From NCBI GenBank assembly GCA_028689655.1, contig JAQVCT010000006.1, forward strand, positions 1 to 64,000: a DNA stretch of 64,000 nucleotides, read 5' to 3'. Source of the DNA: Lachnospiraceae bacterium. Its GTDB lineage: Bacteria; Bacillota; Clostridia; Lachnospirales; Lachnospiraceae. Positions within the stretch are counted from its first letter, which is position 1. Each line of letters opens with the position of its first letter. The notes beneath the pieces are model-generated. The model ran no database searches, was not told the DNA's origin, and was given only the letters and a program-made list of their open reading frames with translations. Position numbers and translations under genes: made by a program. This document shows positions 45,187 through 54,521 of the stretch, piece by piece.

Positions 45187-45214
45187 TTGTTAATATATTC
45201 CCTTCCTTTATAAT
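45187..45214 (+). promoter_or_regulatory. Promoter of the tetrulose-locus importer operon
   Basis: TTGTTA (45187-45192) and a perfect TATAAT (45209-45214) are 16 bases apart, 44 bases before the binding-protein ATG. It separates the regulatory operon from the transport and catabolic genes. Confidence 0.6.
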
Positions 45215-45258
45215 AAAGTTATCCCAAGAGGGGATGTCAAAAAAGGAGGAATAAAACT

Positions 45259-46263
45259 ATGAAGAAGAAAATTTTAGCAGTATTGTTATCTACAGTAATG
45301 GTAACAGTTGCAGCAGTAGGGTGCGGAACAAAGGAATCTGCTCCAGTTGCTACCGCACCAGAAACAAGTAACAATGGTGGTGCAGCGGAGGATATGACGT
45401 TTGTTGTTGTTCCAAAATGTGTACATGCATGGTTTGATGAAGTAAATAAAGGTGCTCAGAAAGAGGCAGATTTACTTTCGGCTCAGCTTGGAGTTGAAGT
45501 GAAAATTGATTATCGTGCACCTGAGTCAGCAGAAGTTTCCCAACAGAATTCGACTCTGGAGCAGGCAGCAGCTACCAATCCTACAGCTATTTTGCTTGAT
45601 CCGGTAGACTATGATGGAAGTGCAGATATTATTGCAGAGATTCAGGAAAGAGGAGTTCCGGTAATTCTTTTTGATGCTCCCTCTCCAGAAGGCAGTGGTC
45701 TTACTTCTGTAGGAAATGATTTTGCTGAGCAGGCAACAATCGCTGTTGATATGCTGGTAGAGAAAATGGGGACATCAGGTAAAGTTGCAGTTATGCAAGG
45801 CGCACCTTCTGCTCCTAATCATGCAGAAAGATACCAGGCACATTTAGATGCTCTTGCACAGTATCCGGATATTGAAGTAATAGATGGTGGTATTGATAAC
45901 GATAATGTTGAAACAGCTCAATCTCAGGCAGCAGCGGTTCTTGCAGCAAATCCTGATTTAACAGGTTACCTGAATTGTGATGCTTGCGGTTCTGGCGTTG
46001 CAGCAGCAATTGAAGAAAAAGGAATGCAGGATCAGGTCACATTTGTAGCAATGGACAATTTAATTGAAATTCTTGATTATGTAAAGACGGGAACTATTAC
46101 TGCAACATCTTCTACACTTCCACAACAGCAAGGTATGTATGCAGTACTTATGGCATATCAGGCAGCACAGGGAATGGATCTGCCAGCTACGGTTGATACA
46201 GGAATTGGTCGTATTACATCAGAAAACATTGATGAATGGATTAAAATCGTAAGTGCAGAATAA
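45259..46263 (+). CDS. Sugar ABC transporter substrate-binding lipoprotein (RbsB-like, tetrulose locus)
   Basis: The 334-residue product starts with a lipoprotein signal (MKKKILAVLLSTVMVTVAAVGCG; lipobox VGC near 20-22). The ribose-type binding fold shows MTFVVVPKCVHAWFDEVNKGA, AILLDPVDYDGSADIIAEIQERGVPVILFDAP and the hinge YLNCDACGSGVAAAI. AAAGGAGG precedes the ATG. Downstream catabolic genes suggest a four-carbon sugar or polyol as ligand (inference). Confidence 0.92.
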   Translation: MKKKILAVLLSTVMVTVAAVGCGTKESAPVATAPETSNNGGAAEDMTFVVVPKCVHAWFDEVNKGAQKEADLLSAQLGVEVKIDYRAPESAEVSQQNSTLEQAAATNPTAILLDPVDYDGSADIIAEIQERGVPVILFDAPSPEGSGLTSVGNDFAEQATIAVDMLVEKMGTSGKVAVMQGAPSAPNHAERYQAHLDALAQYPDIEVIDGGIDNDNVETAQSQAAAVLAANPDLTGYLNCDACGSGVAAAIEEKGMQDQVTFVAMDNLIEILDYVKTGTITATSSTLPQQQGMYAVLMAYQAAQGMDLPATVDTGIGRITSENIDEWIKIVSAE

Positions 46264-46292
46264 AAATAAGAAGCTTTAAGAGATTAAAAGCG

Positions 46293-46338
46293 GGGCTTGT
46301 GACCAGAGTTAACTCAAGTCACAAGCCCTTATTTCTTT
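46293..46338 (+). terminator. Hairpin between binding-protein and ATPase genes (tetrulose locus)
   Basis: GGGCTTGTGAC and GTCACAAGCCC form a perfect 11-bp stem around a 14-base loop, and TTATTTCTTT follows. It is a competent terminator, probably leaky since the operon continues. Confidence 0.75.
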
Positions 46339-46353
46339 ATAAGGAGCAAGTCT

Positions 46354-47835
46354 ATGAAAATTTTAGAGGCAAAAAAGATTACAAAAATGTTTCCCGGAGT
46401 TGTTGCTTTGGATTCGGTAGATGTCGCTTTTGAACCAGGAGAAATCCATGCGATTATTGGAGAAAATGGAGCAGGAAAAAGTACATTAATTAAATGCCTG
46501 ACAGGTGTTTACGAACCGGAAGAAGGAATCGTAGAAATTGGCGGAGAGAATGCGATGAAAAACAAATCGCTCTTTGACAAGATTGCATATGTACCACAGG
46601 AAATTGATTTATTCACTTATATGTCCGTAGCAGAGAACCTATTTATACCATATGAAAAATCAGGGGTTAAAGGAACGGTAAATCAAAAAGAACTGGAAAA
46701 AAAGGCAATTCCTATTTTAAAGAAATTTTCTATTCCAGTTAATCCTGGCGATATGGTAGGCGATATTTCAGTATCCTCCCAACAGTTATTACAGATTGCA
46801 AGAGCAACCGTACATGAAAATTATGATGTTTTAATGTTAGATGAACCAACAACAAGTTTGACAACGCGTGATTCAAAAATACTATTTGAGATTGTAGAGA
46901 AAATCAAAGCAGAAGGAAAAGCAATTATTTTTATTTCTCATAAATTAGAGGAAATTTTCCAACTTGCAGATGTAATTACAGTTTTTCGAAATGGTAAAAA
47001 AGTTGCATACTCCAATTTAAAAGACGTGGATACAAACTGGATAATTAAACAAATGACAGGACGTGAATTGGATCAGAATGAAAAATTCTATTCAACACAG
47101 GTATCTGACGAGGTATTAATGGAAGTAAAAGGATTGACAGGAGAAAGATTTACGAACATTAGTTTTTCTTTGAAGAAAGGAGAAATACTTGGATTTTCAG
47201 GTCTTGTAGGAGCAGGACGAAGTGAGTTGATGCAGGCAATCTTTGGATATTTACCAGTATATAAAGGCTCTGTAAAAGTAGATGGGAAAGACTGGAAACT
47301 TGGTGATACAAATTATTCTGTTAAGCACGGTTTTATTTATCTTCCGGAAGAACGTAAACGACAAGGAATATTACCAGTACTTTCTATTCGGGAAAATATA
47401 TCGATATCTGTACTTGACGAATTGAAAAGTGGAATAAATATATCCCAGAAAAAGGAAGAGGAACTTGCCCAAAATGTAATTGAAACCTATGATGTAAAAA
47501 CCCCGGGAAGCGATAAAAAAATTCAATTTCTTTCCGGAGGAAACCAGCAAAAGGTAATTATTGGACGCGCAATGGCATCCAAACCAAAGCTTTTGGTGTT
47601 TGATGAACCAACAAAGGGAATAGATGTTGGAACAAAGACAGAAATTTATCGTTTGATGAAGAAACTGGCGGAAGAAGAAGGTCTTGGAATCATTATGATT
47701 TCTTCTGAAATGGAAGAAATTATAAAGTGCTCAAATAGAGTAATTACGTTATATGAAGGAAAAATATCTGGAGAATTTAGTGAACATACAGAACAACAAG
47801 ATATTCTTGGAGCAATCATAGGAATAAATTCTTAG
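46354..47835 (+). CDS. Sugar ABC transporter ATPase, two nucleotide-binding domains (RbsA-like, tetrulose locus)
   Basis: This 493-residue ATPase has intact Walker [10 protein letters not shown] (about 34-42), Walker B VLMLDEPTTSL and H-loop ISHKLEE in the first half. The second half has the lysine-free P-loop GLVGAGRSE, the signature LSGGNQQKV and LLVFDEPTKGIDVG. It is the functional counterpart of the degenerate ATPase encoded upstream at 43722-45149. AAGGAGC precedes the ATG. Confidence 0.94.
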   Translation: MKILEAKKITKMFPGVVALDSVDVAFEPGEIHAIIGENGAGKSTLIKCLTGVYEPEEGIVEIGGENAMKNKSLFDKIAYVPQEIDLFTYMSVAENLFIPYEKSGVKGTVNQKELEKKAIPILKKFSIPVNPGDMVGDISVSSQQLLQIARATVHENYDVLMLDEPTTSLTTRDSKILFEIVEKIKAEGKAIIFISHKLEEIFQLADVITVFRNGKKVAYSNLKDVDTNWIIKQMTGRELDQNEKFYSTQVSDEVLMEVKGLTGERFTNISFSLKKGEILGFSGLVGAGRSELMQAIFGYLPVYKGSVKVDGKDWKLGDTNYSVKHGFIYLPEERKRQGILPVLSIRENISISVLDELKSGINISQKKEEELAQNVIETYDVKTPGSDKKIQFLSGGNQQKVIIGRAMASKPKLLVFDEPTKGIDVGTKTEIYRLMKKLAEEEGLGIIMISSEMEEIIKCSNRVITLYEGKISGEFSEHTEQQDILGAIIGINS

Positions 47836-47857
47836 GTGGAAGAGGAGTTAATTAGTT

Positions 47858-48865
47858 ATGAGTAAAGAAAATACAAAACAAAAATCAGGAAATGCATTTG
47901 TAAGTGCTTTGAAAAAAAGTAATATGACAGCTATGGCGGCTATTTTGATTGTTATGATTATTATTGCAAGTGTAATATCACCATACTTCCTTGATATTTA
48001 TAATCTGCAGTCGGTTTTGAGAGATCTTGCATTTATTGGAATTATTGGTATTGCACAATCATTGCTTTTACTGGTAGGAGAGTTGGATTTGTCAGTTGGT
48101 AAAATTGCCTGCTTAAGCGGTATCCTATCTGGCATGCTGATGGTTAATGTAGGAATTAATCCATGGATGGCATTAATAATAGGGTTGTTTCTGGGATTTT
48201 TATTTGGTTTTATCAATGGTATTATCATTACGCGCCTTCGGCTGAACTCTATGGTAGCAACGATTGGTATGCAAGGTGTTTACGGTGGCATTAACCTTGT
48301 AATTACAAAGGGAAAAGCTGTAACAGGAATTCCAGCGGATATTCAGTTCCTTGGAAAGAAGGCACTTGGACCAATTCCGATTCCATTTGTAATCTGTATT
48401 ATTGTTTTAGTTCTTGTACTTTTCATGATCAAAAAAACAAAAACGGGACGTTACATATATGCAATCGGTAACAGTAAAGAAGCAGCGAAGATTCTTGGAA
48501 TTAAGGTTGATCGTATTCGCGTAATGATTTATTCCGTTGTAGGATTACTTTCTGCACTTGCAGGACTCTTATATGTATGTCGCCTTGGATCTGCACAGAC
48601 GGCAATCGGTGAAGACTGGCCAATGAATTCCATTGCAGCATCCGTTATTGGAGGTATTTCTTTGACTGGTGGTGTTGGTAACCCGGCAGGTGCTCTCATC
48701 GGAGCAGCAGTTATCACTATTATTCAAAATATTATTGTATTATTCGGAGTGAATTCTTACTGGCAGTCAGCAGTAAGTGGTATTGTGGTTGTTCTTGCAA
48801 TTTCATTTAGTTCTATTTCAAATATCGTACGTGAGAACAGACAAAAAAGAATAAAATTAAACTAA
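47858..48865 (+). CDS. Sugar ABC transporter permease (RbsC-like, tetrulose locus)
   Basis: The 335-residue membrane protein has the RbsC-family blocks LLLVGELDLSVGKIACLSG (about 68-86), NGIIITRLRLNSMVATIGM and SVIGGISLTGGVGNPAGAL near 263-281. A single permease with one double ATPase implies a homodimeric channel, unlike the two-permease operon at 6415-8449. Confidence 0.93.
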   Translation: MSKENTKQKSGNAFVSALKKSNMTAMAAILIVMIIIASVISPYFLDIYNLQSVLRDLAFIGIIGIAQSLLLLVGELDLSVGKIACLSGILSGMLMVNVGINPWMALIIGLFLGFLFGFINGIIITRLRLNSMVATIGMQGVYGGINLVITKGKAVTGIPADIQFLGKKALGPIPIPFVICIIVLVLVLFMIKKTKTGRYIYAIGNSKEAAKILGIKVDRIRVMIYSVVGLLSALAGLLYVCRLGSAQTAIGEDWPMNSIAASVIGGISLTGGVGNPAGALIGAAVITIIQNIIVLFGVNSYWQSAVSGIVVVLAISFSSISNIVRENRQKRIKLN

Positions 48866-48902
48866 ACGTAGACAAAACAATAGGAAAAGGATGTGTGGAT
48901 TA

Positions 48903-49793
48903 ATGAAATTGGGATTAAATTTATCATTTGCGGTTAAACGTTGGCTTGATCCAGTACAACTTGCTGGTATGGTAAAAAATGATTTTGGCGTTGAACATGT
49001 GCAGTTTACCTGGGATCTTATTGATCCCTGGTGGCCGGATGAGCAGAGAGATATCATGATAGATCAGTACAAACAAGCTTTTGAGAGTGAAGGTATTGAG
49101 ATTGATGCAACATTTGGAGGACTTGCATCCTATAGTTTTGCACATTTACTGGCACCTTCTAAAGTGCAGAGAGATATTGCATTTCTTTTCTTTAAAAGAG
49201 CCATTGATATGACAGTCAGAATGGGCGGGAAAGTGATGGGAACACCGGTTGGTGGAATGTCTTATGATGATGCGAGAGATTTGTCCAGAAGAAAAAAATT
49301 ATATGAAGAGATGCTTGCGTATTTAAGAGCATTGGCGAAGTATGGAAAAATAAAAGGGTTAGAAGAAATCCATATAGAGGCAACTCCTCTGATTACAGAA
49401 TTTCCACATAGTCCTGAAGTTTGTATAAAGATGATGGAAGATTTAGAAGGAACAGATATTCCAATCAGACTTTTAGTGGATTGGGGACATGCGCTTTATA
49501 AACCACTTTTAAAAGAAGAGGCCGATATTGAACTTTGGTTTCAAAAATGTGCGCCATATATAGGATCTATTCATTTACAGCAGACAGATGGATTACTAGA
49601 CAGACATTGGGATTTTACACATGAAGGTGGAATAGTTACACCAGAATTGATTAAAAAGGCGACTACTGAGGCTGGACTTGATAACCTGACACAGTATTTG
49701 GAAGTTGTTACGATATTTGAAGAAGATGATGACAAGGTATATGAGGGAATGAAAAAAACAATGGATTATCTTCATAAAGAGCTGGGATGCTAA
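48903..49793 (+). CDS. TIM-barrel sugar-phosphate isomerase/epimerase, EryC (tetrulose-4-phosphate racemase)-like
   Basis: This 296-residue AP-endonuclease-2-type barrel has metal ligands of the tagatose-epimerase group: Glu in IHIEATP, Asp in LVDWGHA, His in SIHLQQTDG and Glu in YLEVVTI. Its opening MKLGLNLSFAVKRWLDP resembles EryC, which racemises L- and D-3-tetrulose 4-phosphate in the Brucella erythritol pathway. EryH-like and EryI-like genes occur downstream in the same operon, which strengthens the call. The start at 48891 is also possible. Confidence 0.75.
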   Translation: MKLGLNLSFAVKRWLDPVQLAGMVKNDFGVEHVQFTWDLIDPWWPDEQRDIMIDQYKQAFESEGIEIDATFGGLASYSFAHLLAPSKVQRDIAFLFFKRAIDMTVRMGGKVMGTPVGGMSYDDARDLSRRKKLYEEMLAYLRALAKYGKIKGLEEIHIEATPLITEFPHSPEVCIKMMEDLEGTDIPIRLLVDWGHALYKPLLKEEADIELWFQKCAPYIGSIHLQQTDGLLDRHWDFTHEGGIVTPELIKKATTEAGLDNLTQYLEVVTIFEEDDDKVYEGMKKTMDYLHKELGC

Positions 49794-49807
49794 GGAGGTA
49801 ACGGGAA

Positions 49808-50371
49808 TTGGAATACAAAGAGATGTATGAAAAAATACTATGTGAATATAAACAGGTATTTGAAAAACTTGATCAGTCTGGAATGAGAGTATTTATTGAA
49901 GAAATAAAAAAACATGATCGGATTTTCCTTATCGGAGTTGGAAGAGAAGGAATGGCTACCAGAGCATTTGCCATGAGACTGATGCATATGGGAAAAGAAA
50001 TTCACTGGATATGGGATGATACAACACCATCATTAGTAACGGGGGATTTGTTAATAGCAACATTAGGTGATGGACGGATTGGACATATCAACTATATCTG
50101 CGAACGTGCAAAAGAGGCGGGAGCTATGATTTATGTCGTAACGGGATCACCAAGTGGAGCAACAGCCAGAAATTTAGCAGATAAAGTATTTTTTGTCCCG
50201 GCAGCAGTATATCGTGGAACAGATGATGTAGTTCCTTCTTTTCAGCCAATGGGAAATTTGTTTGAGCAGTGTCTCTTAATATTGTTTGATATTATCATAA
50301 TGACAATTGTTGATGAGACACCAGGACTAACATTTGAAAAGATGTCGAAAAATCATAGAAATGTGGAATAG
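49808..50371 (+). CDS. SIS-domain sugar-phosphate isomerase-like protein (paralogue of 8510-9082)
   Basis: This 187-residue SIS protein has IGVGREGMATRAFAMRLMHMGK, HWIWDDTTP, DLLIATLGDGRIGH and QPMGNLFEQ, nearly matching its paralogue in the first ABC operon. TTG is the apparent start, seven bases after AAGGAGG; an ATG at 49823 is later. HxlB-type enzymes isomerise ketose phosphates, so in this pathway it might act on a phosphorylated ketose or serve as a phosphosugar-binding regulator. Confidence 0.85.
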   Translation: MEYKEMYEKILCEYKQVFEKLDQSGMRVFIEEIKKHDRIFLIGVGREGMATRAFAMRLMHMGKEIHWIWDDTTPSLVTGDLLIATLGDGRIGHINYICERAKEAGAMIYVVTGSPSGATARNLADKVFFVPAAVYRGTDDVVPSFQPMGNLFEQCLLILFDIIIMTIVDETPGLTFEKMSKNHRNVE

Positions 50372-50380
50372 GAGGCTGCG

Positions 50381-52135
50381 ATGAGTACAAAAAAAATTTT
50401 AAACATAGATGTAGAAAATGTAGTTGAAGAAAGCTTAGCGGGTTATTTGACCGCTTATCGAAAATACTATAAAAAAATAGATGAATATAATGCATTTGTT
50501 TATAAGGGAAAAAGAAAAGATAAGGTGGCACTCGTGATTGGTGGAGGAAGTGGACACGAACCACTGTTTACAGGTTATTGTGGTGCAGGTCTTGCAGATG
50601 GTGTTGCGTGTGGAAATATTTGTGCATCACCCAATCCGGAATTAATTATGGAAACAGCAAAAGCGGTAGACCAGGGAAAAGGTGTTCTTTTCATATACGG
50701 AAACTATGCAGGAGACAATTTAAATTTTGATATGGCCGAGGAGATGTGTCAGGCCAAAGGTATTAAAACAGCACATGTTCGTGAATGGGACGATTTTGCA
50801 TCAGCTCCCAGAGAAAGAATTACAGATCGACGTGGTATAGCTGGCGATGTTTATACAATTAAAATTGCAGGGGCTGCCTGTGACGCAGGACATAGTCTCG
50901 AAGAAGTAGTTCGTATTGCAGAAAAAGCCAGAGATAACACCAATACAATCGGACTTGCAACTTCACCGGGTACACTTCCGGGAAATGAAAAGCCAACATT
51001 TGAAATCGCAGATGATGAGATGGAATTTGGGATGGGTTTACATGGAGAGCCTGGGATAGAACGTACGAAAATGATGCCATGTAGTGATATGGTAGATAGA
51101 ATGTACAGGGAATTAAAAGTGGAAATGAATTTAAAGGCGGAGGATGAAATTGCTGTTCTTGTTAATGGACTTGGATCAACACCGCTTCTTGAATTGAATC
51201 TTGTATATTATGAATTATATAAAAGGATACATAAAGATGGTTTAAAAGTATATGATACGGAAATCAAAACTTACTGTACCTGTATGGAAATGGGTGGATT
51301 TTCTATTACATTTCTTAAAATGGACGATGAATTAAAAGCATATTACGATGCACCATGTTTCTCACCATATTATGCAAAAGGATCGGTCTCTGGTGAAGTT
51401 GCTACCAATGACGAGGAAGATGAAGAGATAGAATTCGATGAAACGGATGTTACACCTGCAAAGATTACAAGAAGTAAAAATGGTGTATTAACAGAACTGG
51501 AGGCAGAGGATGTCAGAAATATGCTGCTTTATATAGCAGATAAGATTATTGCAAACAAACCATATTTGACAGAAGTGGACAGCGCGATTGGCGATGGAGA
51601 TCATGGAATTGGTATGGCAGGAGGCATGCAGAAAGCAAAGAAGAAATTGCTTGCAATGCAAGGAACGAAGAACGCTTATGAACTGTTTGAAACAGCGGGT
51701 CAGGCAATGCTCATGTCAATGGGAGGAGCATCAGGTGTTATCTTTGGAAGCTTGTATCTGGCAGGAGCCAAAGGAATGGAACCCAAGGAAGTGATGAGTG
51801 CGATGGACATTGCCAGGATGGAGCGAAAAAGTCTTGTGGCAATACAGGAAAGAGGAAGTGCACAGGTCGGAGATAAGACAATGGTTGATGCACTTGCTCC
51901 GGCGATAGAGGCGATGGAGCTGAACAGTGAAAAAACATTGCTGGAGGTACTGAAAGCAGCAGAAGAGGGTGCCAGAATTGGAATGGAAAATACTAAAAAA
52001 TATATTGCAAAATTTGGACGTGCAAAATCACTTCTTGAAAGAGCAATCGGACATCAGGATGCAGGAGCCACTTCAGTTTACTTGATTTTCCAGGGAATGA
52101 GAGAATTTGTGGAAGGATCATTAGACAATCAATAA
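50381..52135 (+). CDS. Dihydroxyacetone-kinase-family fusion, DhaK-DhaL (tetrulose kinase candidate)
   Basis: The 584-residue protein joins a DhaK substrate domain (GGGSGHEPLFTGYCGAGLADG near 46-66; the substrate-binding His in GLHGEPG near 221) and a DhaL nucleotide domain (DSAIGDGDHGIGMAGGM, Asp residues for Mg-ATP; GGASGVIFGSLY). ATP-dependent fusions of this kind phosphorylate dihydroxyacetone or, as in LerK and DerK of Mycolicibacterium smegmatis, L- or D-erythrulose. The neighbouring isomerase genes favour a tetrulose substrate (inference). Confidence 0.88.
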   Translation: MSTKKILNIDVENVVEESLAGYLTAYRKYYKKIDEYNAFVYKGKRKDKVALVIGGGSGHEPLFTGYCGAGLADGVACGNICASPNPELIMETAKAVDQGKGVLFIYGNYAGDNLNFDMAEEMCQAKGIKTAHVREWDDFASAPRERITDRRGIAGDVYTIKIAGAACDAGHSLEEVVRIAEKARDNTNTIGLATSPGTLPGNEKPTFEIADDEMEFGMGLHGEPGIERTKMMPCSDMVDRMYRELKVEMNLKAEDEIAVLVNGLGSTPLLELNLVYYELYKRIHKDGLKVYDTEIKTYCTCMEMGGFSITFLKMDDELKAYYDAPCFSPYYAKGSVSGEVATNDEEDEEIEFDETDVTPAKITRSKNGVLTELEAEDVRNMLLYIADKIIANKPYLTEVDSAIGDGDHGIGMAGGMQKAKKKLLAMQGTKNAYELFETAGQAMLMSMGGASGVIFGSLYLAGAKGMEPKEVMSAMDIARMERKSLVAIQERGSAQVGDKTMVDALAPAIEAMELNSEKTLLEVLKAAEEGARIGMENTKKYIAKFGRAKSLLERAIGHQDAGATSVYLIFQGMREFVEGSLDNQ

Positions 52136-52169
52136 AAGTGTACAATTATATTATAAAAGGAAGTGTAAT

Positions 52170-53171
52170 ATGGATAAAAAAGTTAATTGGGGAATCTTAG
52201 GATGTGCTTCAATTGCTAAGGTCAGAATGATTCCGGGACTTTTGAATGCACAGAATGCTGTTTTGTATGCAGTTGCAAGCAGAGGTATTGAACGAGTAAA
52301 TGAATTTGCAGAACTCTTTCCAATTGAAAAGAAATATGATAATTATGATGCTCTGCTAGCCGATAAGAAAGTGAATGCGGTGTACATTCCTGTTCCCAAT
52401 GCAAAACATTTTGAATGGGTAGAAAAGGCAGCAAAGGCGGGCAAACATATTCTGTGTGAAAAACCATTGGCGTTAAATGAAAGGGAAGCGAGAAAGATGT
52501 ATGGCATTTGCGAAGAGGAAGGTGTCCTTCTTATGGAAGCATTTGCATTTCGCCATGCGCCACTGATTCAAAAAGTTAAGGAAGTAATTGATAAAGGAAC
52601 AATTGGAAAAGTAAAATATATAGAATCACATTTAACAGATGTACTTGAAGATGGAACCAATATCCGTATGAATCAGTCTCTCGGAGGAGGATCATTTTAC
52701 GATATGGCCTGCTATAACATTAGTACAATCAGTTATTTGTTAGGATTAAGGGAACCATTGCGCGTGAAATCTTTTGCAGAGATGGATTGGAATTATGGAG
52801 TTGATGTAAGTAATACAACGCTGCTTCAATATGAAGATGGTATACAGGCGGCAAGTTATTCTTCTCTGAACTCTTATTCGCGAGGATATTATGCAGTAGT
52901 TGGAGAAAAGGGAAGAATTGAAGTTCCATGTAATTTTAATTGCAGAAATCTTCAAAAATTTACAGTGGTAATAGAAGGCGTTACTGATAGTGTGGAAATT
53001 ATAAATGAAAAGAAGATTCAATATACAGTGATGTGCCCGGATAATTATAAGCTTGAAATAGAACAGTTCTGTCGTTGTATATTAAATGGAGAAAAACCGC
53101 TTATATCAAAAGAGGAAACGATTTTGAATGCCCGAATTTTAGATCAGGCAATGGATTCAGTAAAAGAATAA
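52170..53171 (+). CDS. Gfo/Idh/MocA-family NAD(P)-dependent oxidoreductase
   Basis: The 333-residue protein has an N-terminal Rossmann fold (NWGILGCASIAK at 5-16), the conserved catalytic-region EKPLA (about 97-101) and a C-terminal alpha/beta domain with GGGSFYDMACYNIS. Such enzymes oxidise sugar or polyol hydroxyls. Here it may convert a polyol or other precursor to the ketose taken by the DhaK-DhaL kinase. AAAAGGAAG precedes the ATG. Confidence 0.88.
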   Translation: MDKKVNWGILGCASIAKVRMIPGLLNAQNAVLYAVASRGIERVNEFAELFPIEKKYDNYDALLADKKVNAVYIPVPNAKHFEWVEKAAKAGKHILCEKPLALNEREARKMYGICEEEGVLLMEAFAFRHAPLIQKVKEVIDKGTIGKVKYIESHLTDVLEDGTNIRMNQSLGGGSFYDMACYNISTISYLLGLREPLRVKSFAEMDWNYGVDVSNTTLLQYEDGIQAASYSSLNSYSRGYYAVVGEKGRIEVPCNFNCRNLQKFTVVIEGVTDSVEIINEKKIQYTVMCPDNYKLEIEQFCRCILNGEKPLISKEETILNARILDQAMDSVKE

Positions 53172-53206
53172 AAAGTGTATGCTGACAATAATAAGGAGGA
53201 AATCGT

Positions 53207-53650
53207 ATGAAAATAGCAATCGGATGTGATCCCAATGCTCAGGAGGCAAAGGAAGAACTTATCAAATTTATAGAAAGTAAAAAATATGGAGAAACGAAAG
53301 ATTTTGGCAGTAAAGATCCTATTTATGCAAATACAGCAATCGGTGTCGCAGAAGCTGTTGCAAGCGGAGAATATGATAGAGGAATTTTGATTTGCGGTAC
53401 AGGTCTTGGAGTATCCATAGCTGCTAATAAAGTGAAAGGAGCTTATGCTGCGTTACTTTCGGATATTTATTCGGCAAAAAGGGCAAGGCTTAGTAATGAT
53501 GCAAACATTGCTTGTATGGGAGCATTTACAATTGGAAATAAACTACGTGAAGAATTGATAGATGCATTTTTAACCAATGAATTTGTAAAAGGGTGTTCAT
53601 CTCAGCCCAAAGTGAATGCGTTTATAAATTATGACATGAATCGTAAATAG
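53207..53650 (+). CDS. RpiB/LacAB-family isomerase, EryI (D-erythrulose-4-phosphate isomerase)-like
   Basis: A 147-residue RpiB fold starting MKIAIGCDPNAQEAKEEL, with the catalytic Cys in ILICGTGLGVSIAANK near 67 and SNDANIACMGAFTIGNKLRE. Ribose-5-phosphate isomerases share this fold; EryI is the member that makes D-erythrose 4-phosphate. Context with EryC-like and EryH-like proteins supports the EryI role, but ribose-5-phosphate isomerase is not excluded. AAGGAGG precedes the ATG. Confidence 0.85.
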   Translation: MKIAIGCDPNAQEAKEELIKFIESKKYGETKDFGSKDPIYANTAIGVAEAVASGEYDRGILICGTGLGVSIAANKVKGAYAALLSDIYSAKRARLSNDANIACMGAFTIGNKLREELIDAFLTNEFVKGCSSQPKVNAFINYDMNRK

Positions 53651-53676
53651 AAAATGTATACAGTAAAAGGAAAGGT

Positions 53677-54378
53677 ATGGTTTTTATTATGACGAATGTT
53701 AGTGTCCCATTTTTATTTGTAAATCCCAAATCATATCTTTGGGGAGATGAATCATTAGAACTTGCTTTGGAAGTAGACCGTATTTGTGAAGAAAAGAATG
53801 TAATGATTTTTTATACATGCCCATATGCAGATATAAGAAGAATAGCAGAACATACAAAAAACATAATTGTCACGGCACAAAATATGGATTCTTTAAAGCC
53901 GGGACGTGGAATGGGAGCAGTTTTGCCGGAATCATTGGTTGAAGCAGGAGCGAAAGCGGTAGTAGTTAACCATGCAGAACATCAAAAAACACTTGCTGAG
54001 ATAAGCGCATGCATTATAAGAGCAAAGGAGCTTGGTCTTGTGACGATTGTATGTGCTGATTCTACTTTGGAATCTAAAGCGTTAGCTATATTAGATCCGG
54101 ATATTATCCTTGCAGAACCTACAGTATTAATTGGAACCGGAACTACCGCAGATGCGTTTTATACCATAGATTGTTGCCGCGAGATTAGAGAAGTTAATCC
54201 AAATGTAAAGGTAATGATAGCCTCCGGTATTACCACAGGAGAAGATTGTTATAAAGTAGTTATTAATGGTGCAGATGGATCAGGATCTACATCAGGTATT
54301 GTTAATGCACCATCAAGAGAAGAGTGCGTAAGGGAAATGGTTGATGCAATTATAAAGGCAGTGAAAGATCGAAAGTAG
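53677..54378 (+). CDS. Triosephosphate-isomerase-like protein, EryH (3-tetrulose-4-phosphate isomerase)-like
   Basis: The 233-residue TIM barrel keeps TPI catalytic positions: Lys in FVNPKSYLW (about 17), His in VVVNHAEHQ and Glu in IILAEPTVLIGTG. ASGITTGEDCYK and DGSGSTSGIVNA form the phosphate loop. It is shorter and more divergent than house-keeping TpiA. EryH of the erythritol pathway is a TPI paralogue of this kind. AAAAGGAAAGG precedes the ATG; a later ATG at 53689 is possible. It is the last gene of the operon. Confidence 0.85.
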   Translation: MVFIMTNVSVPFLFVNPKSYLWGDESLELALEVDRICEEKNVMIFYTCPYADIRRIAEHTKNIIVTAQNMDSLKPGRGMGAVLPESLVEAGAKAVVVNHAEHQKTLAEISACIIRAKELGLVTIVCADSTLESKALAILDPDIILAEPTVLIGTGTTADAFYTIDCCREIREVNPNVKVMIASGITTGEDCYKVVINGADGSGSTSGIVNAPSREECVREMVDAIIKAVKDRK

Positions 54379-54448
54379 AAAACAATTTATAATCTTACAA
54401 AAGTAATATAAATCACAAGAATTATCAAGTAATTAATTTAATCGTTCA

Positions 54449-54517
54449 TTTTTTATAGTGAGAATACAGATACAAGTGAGAATACAGATACATAAGAGGT
54501 ATTCTCACTATAAAAAA
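54449..54517 (+). repeat. 19-bp perfect inverted repeat containing a tandem 18-base repeat
   Basis: The arms at 54449-54467 and 54499-54517 are perfectly complementary over 19 bases. AGTGAGAATACAGATACA is repeated exactly at 54457-54474 and 54475-54492, so the right arm can pair with either copy. It lies between convergent genes, so it may act as a terminator for both, although neither strand has a U-tract just after the stem. Confidence 0.75.
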
Positions 54518-54521
54518 ATCT

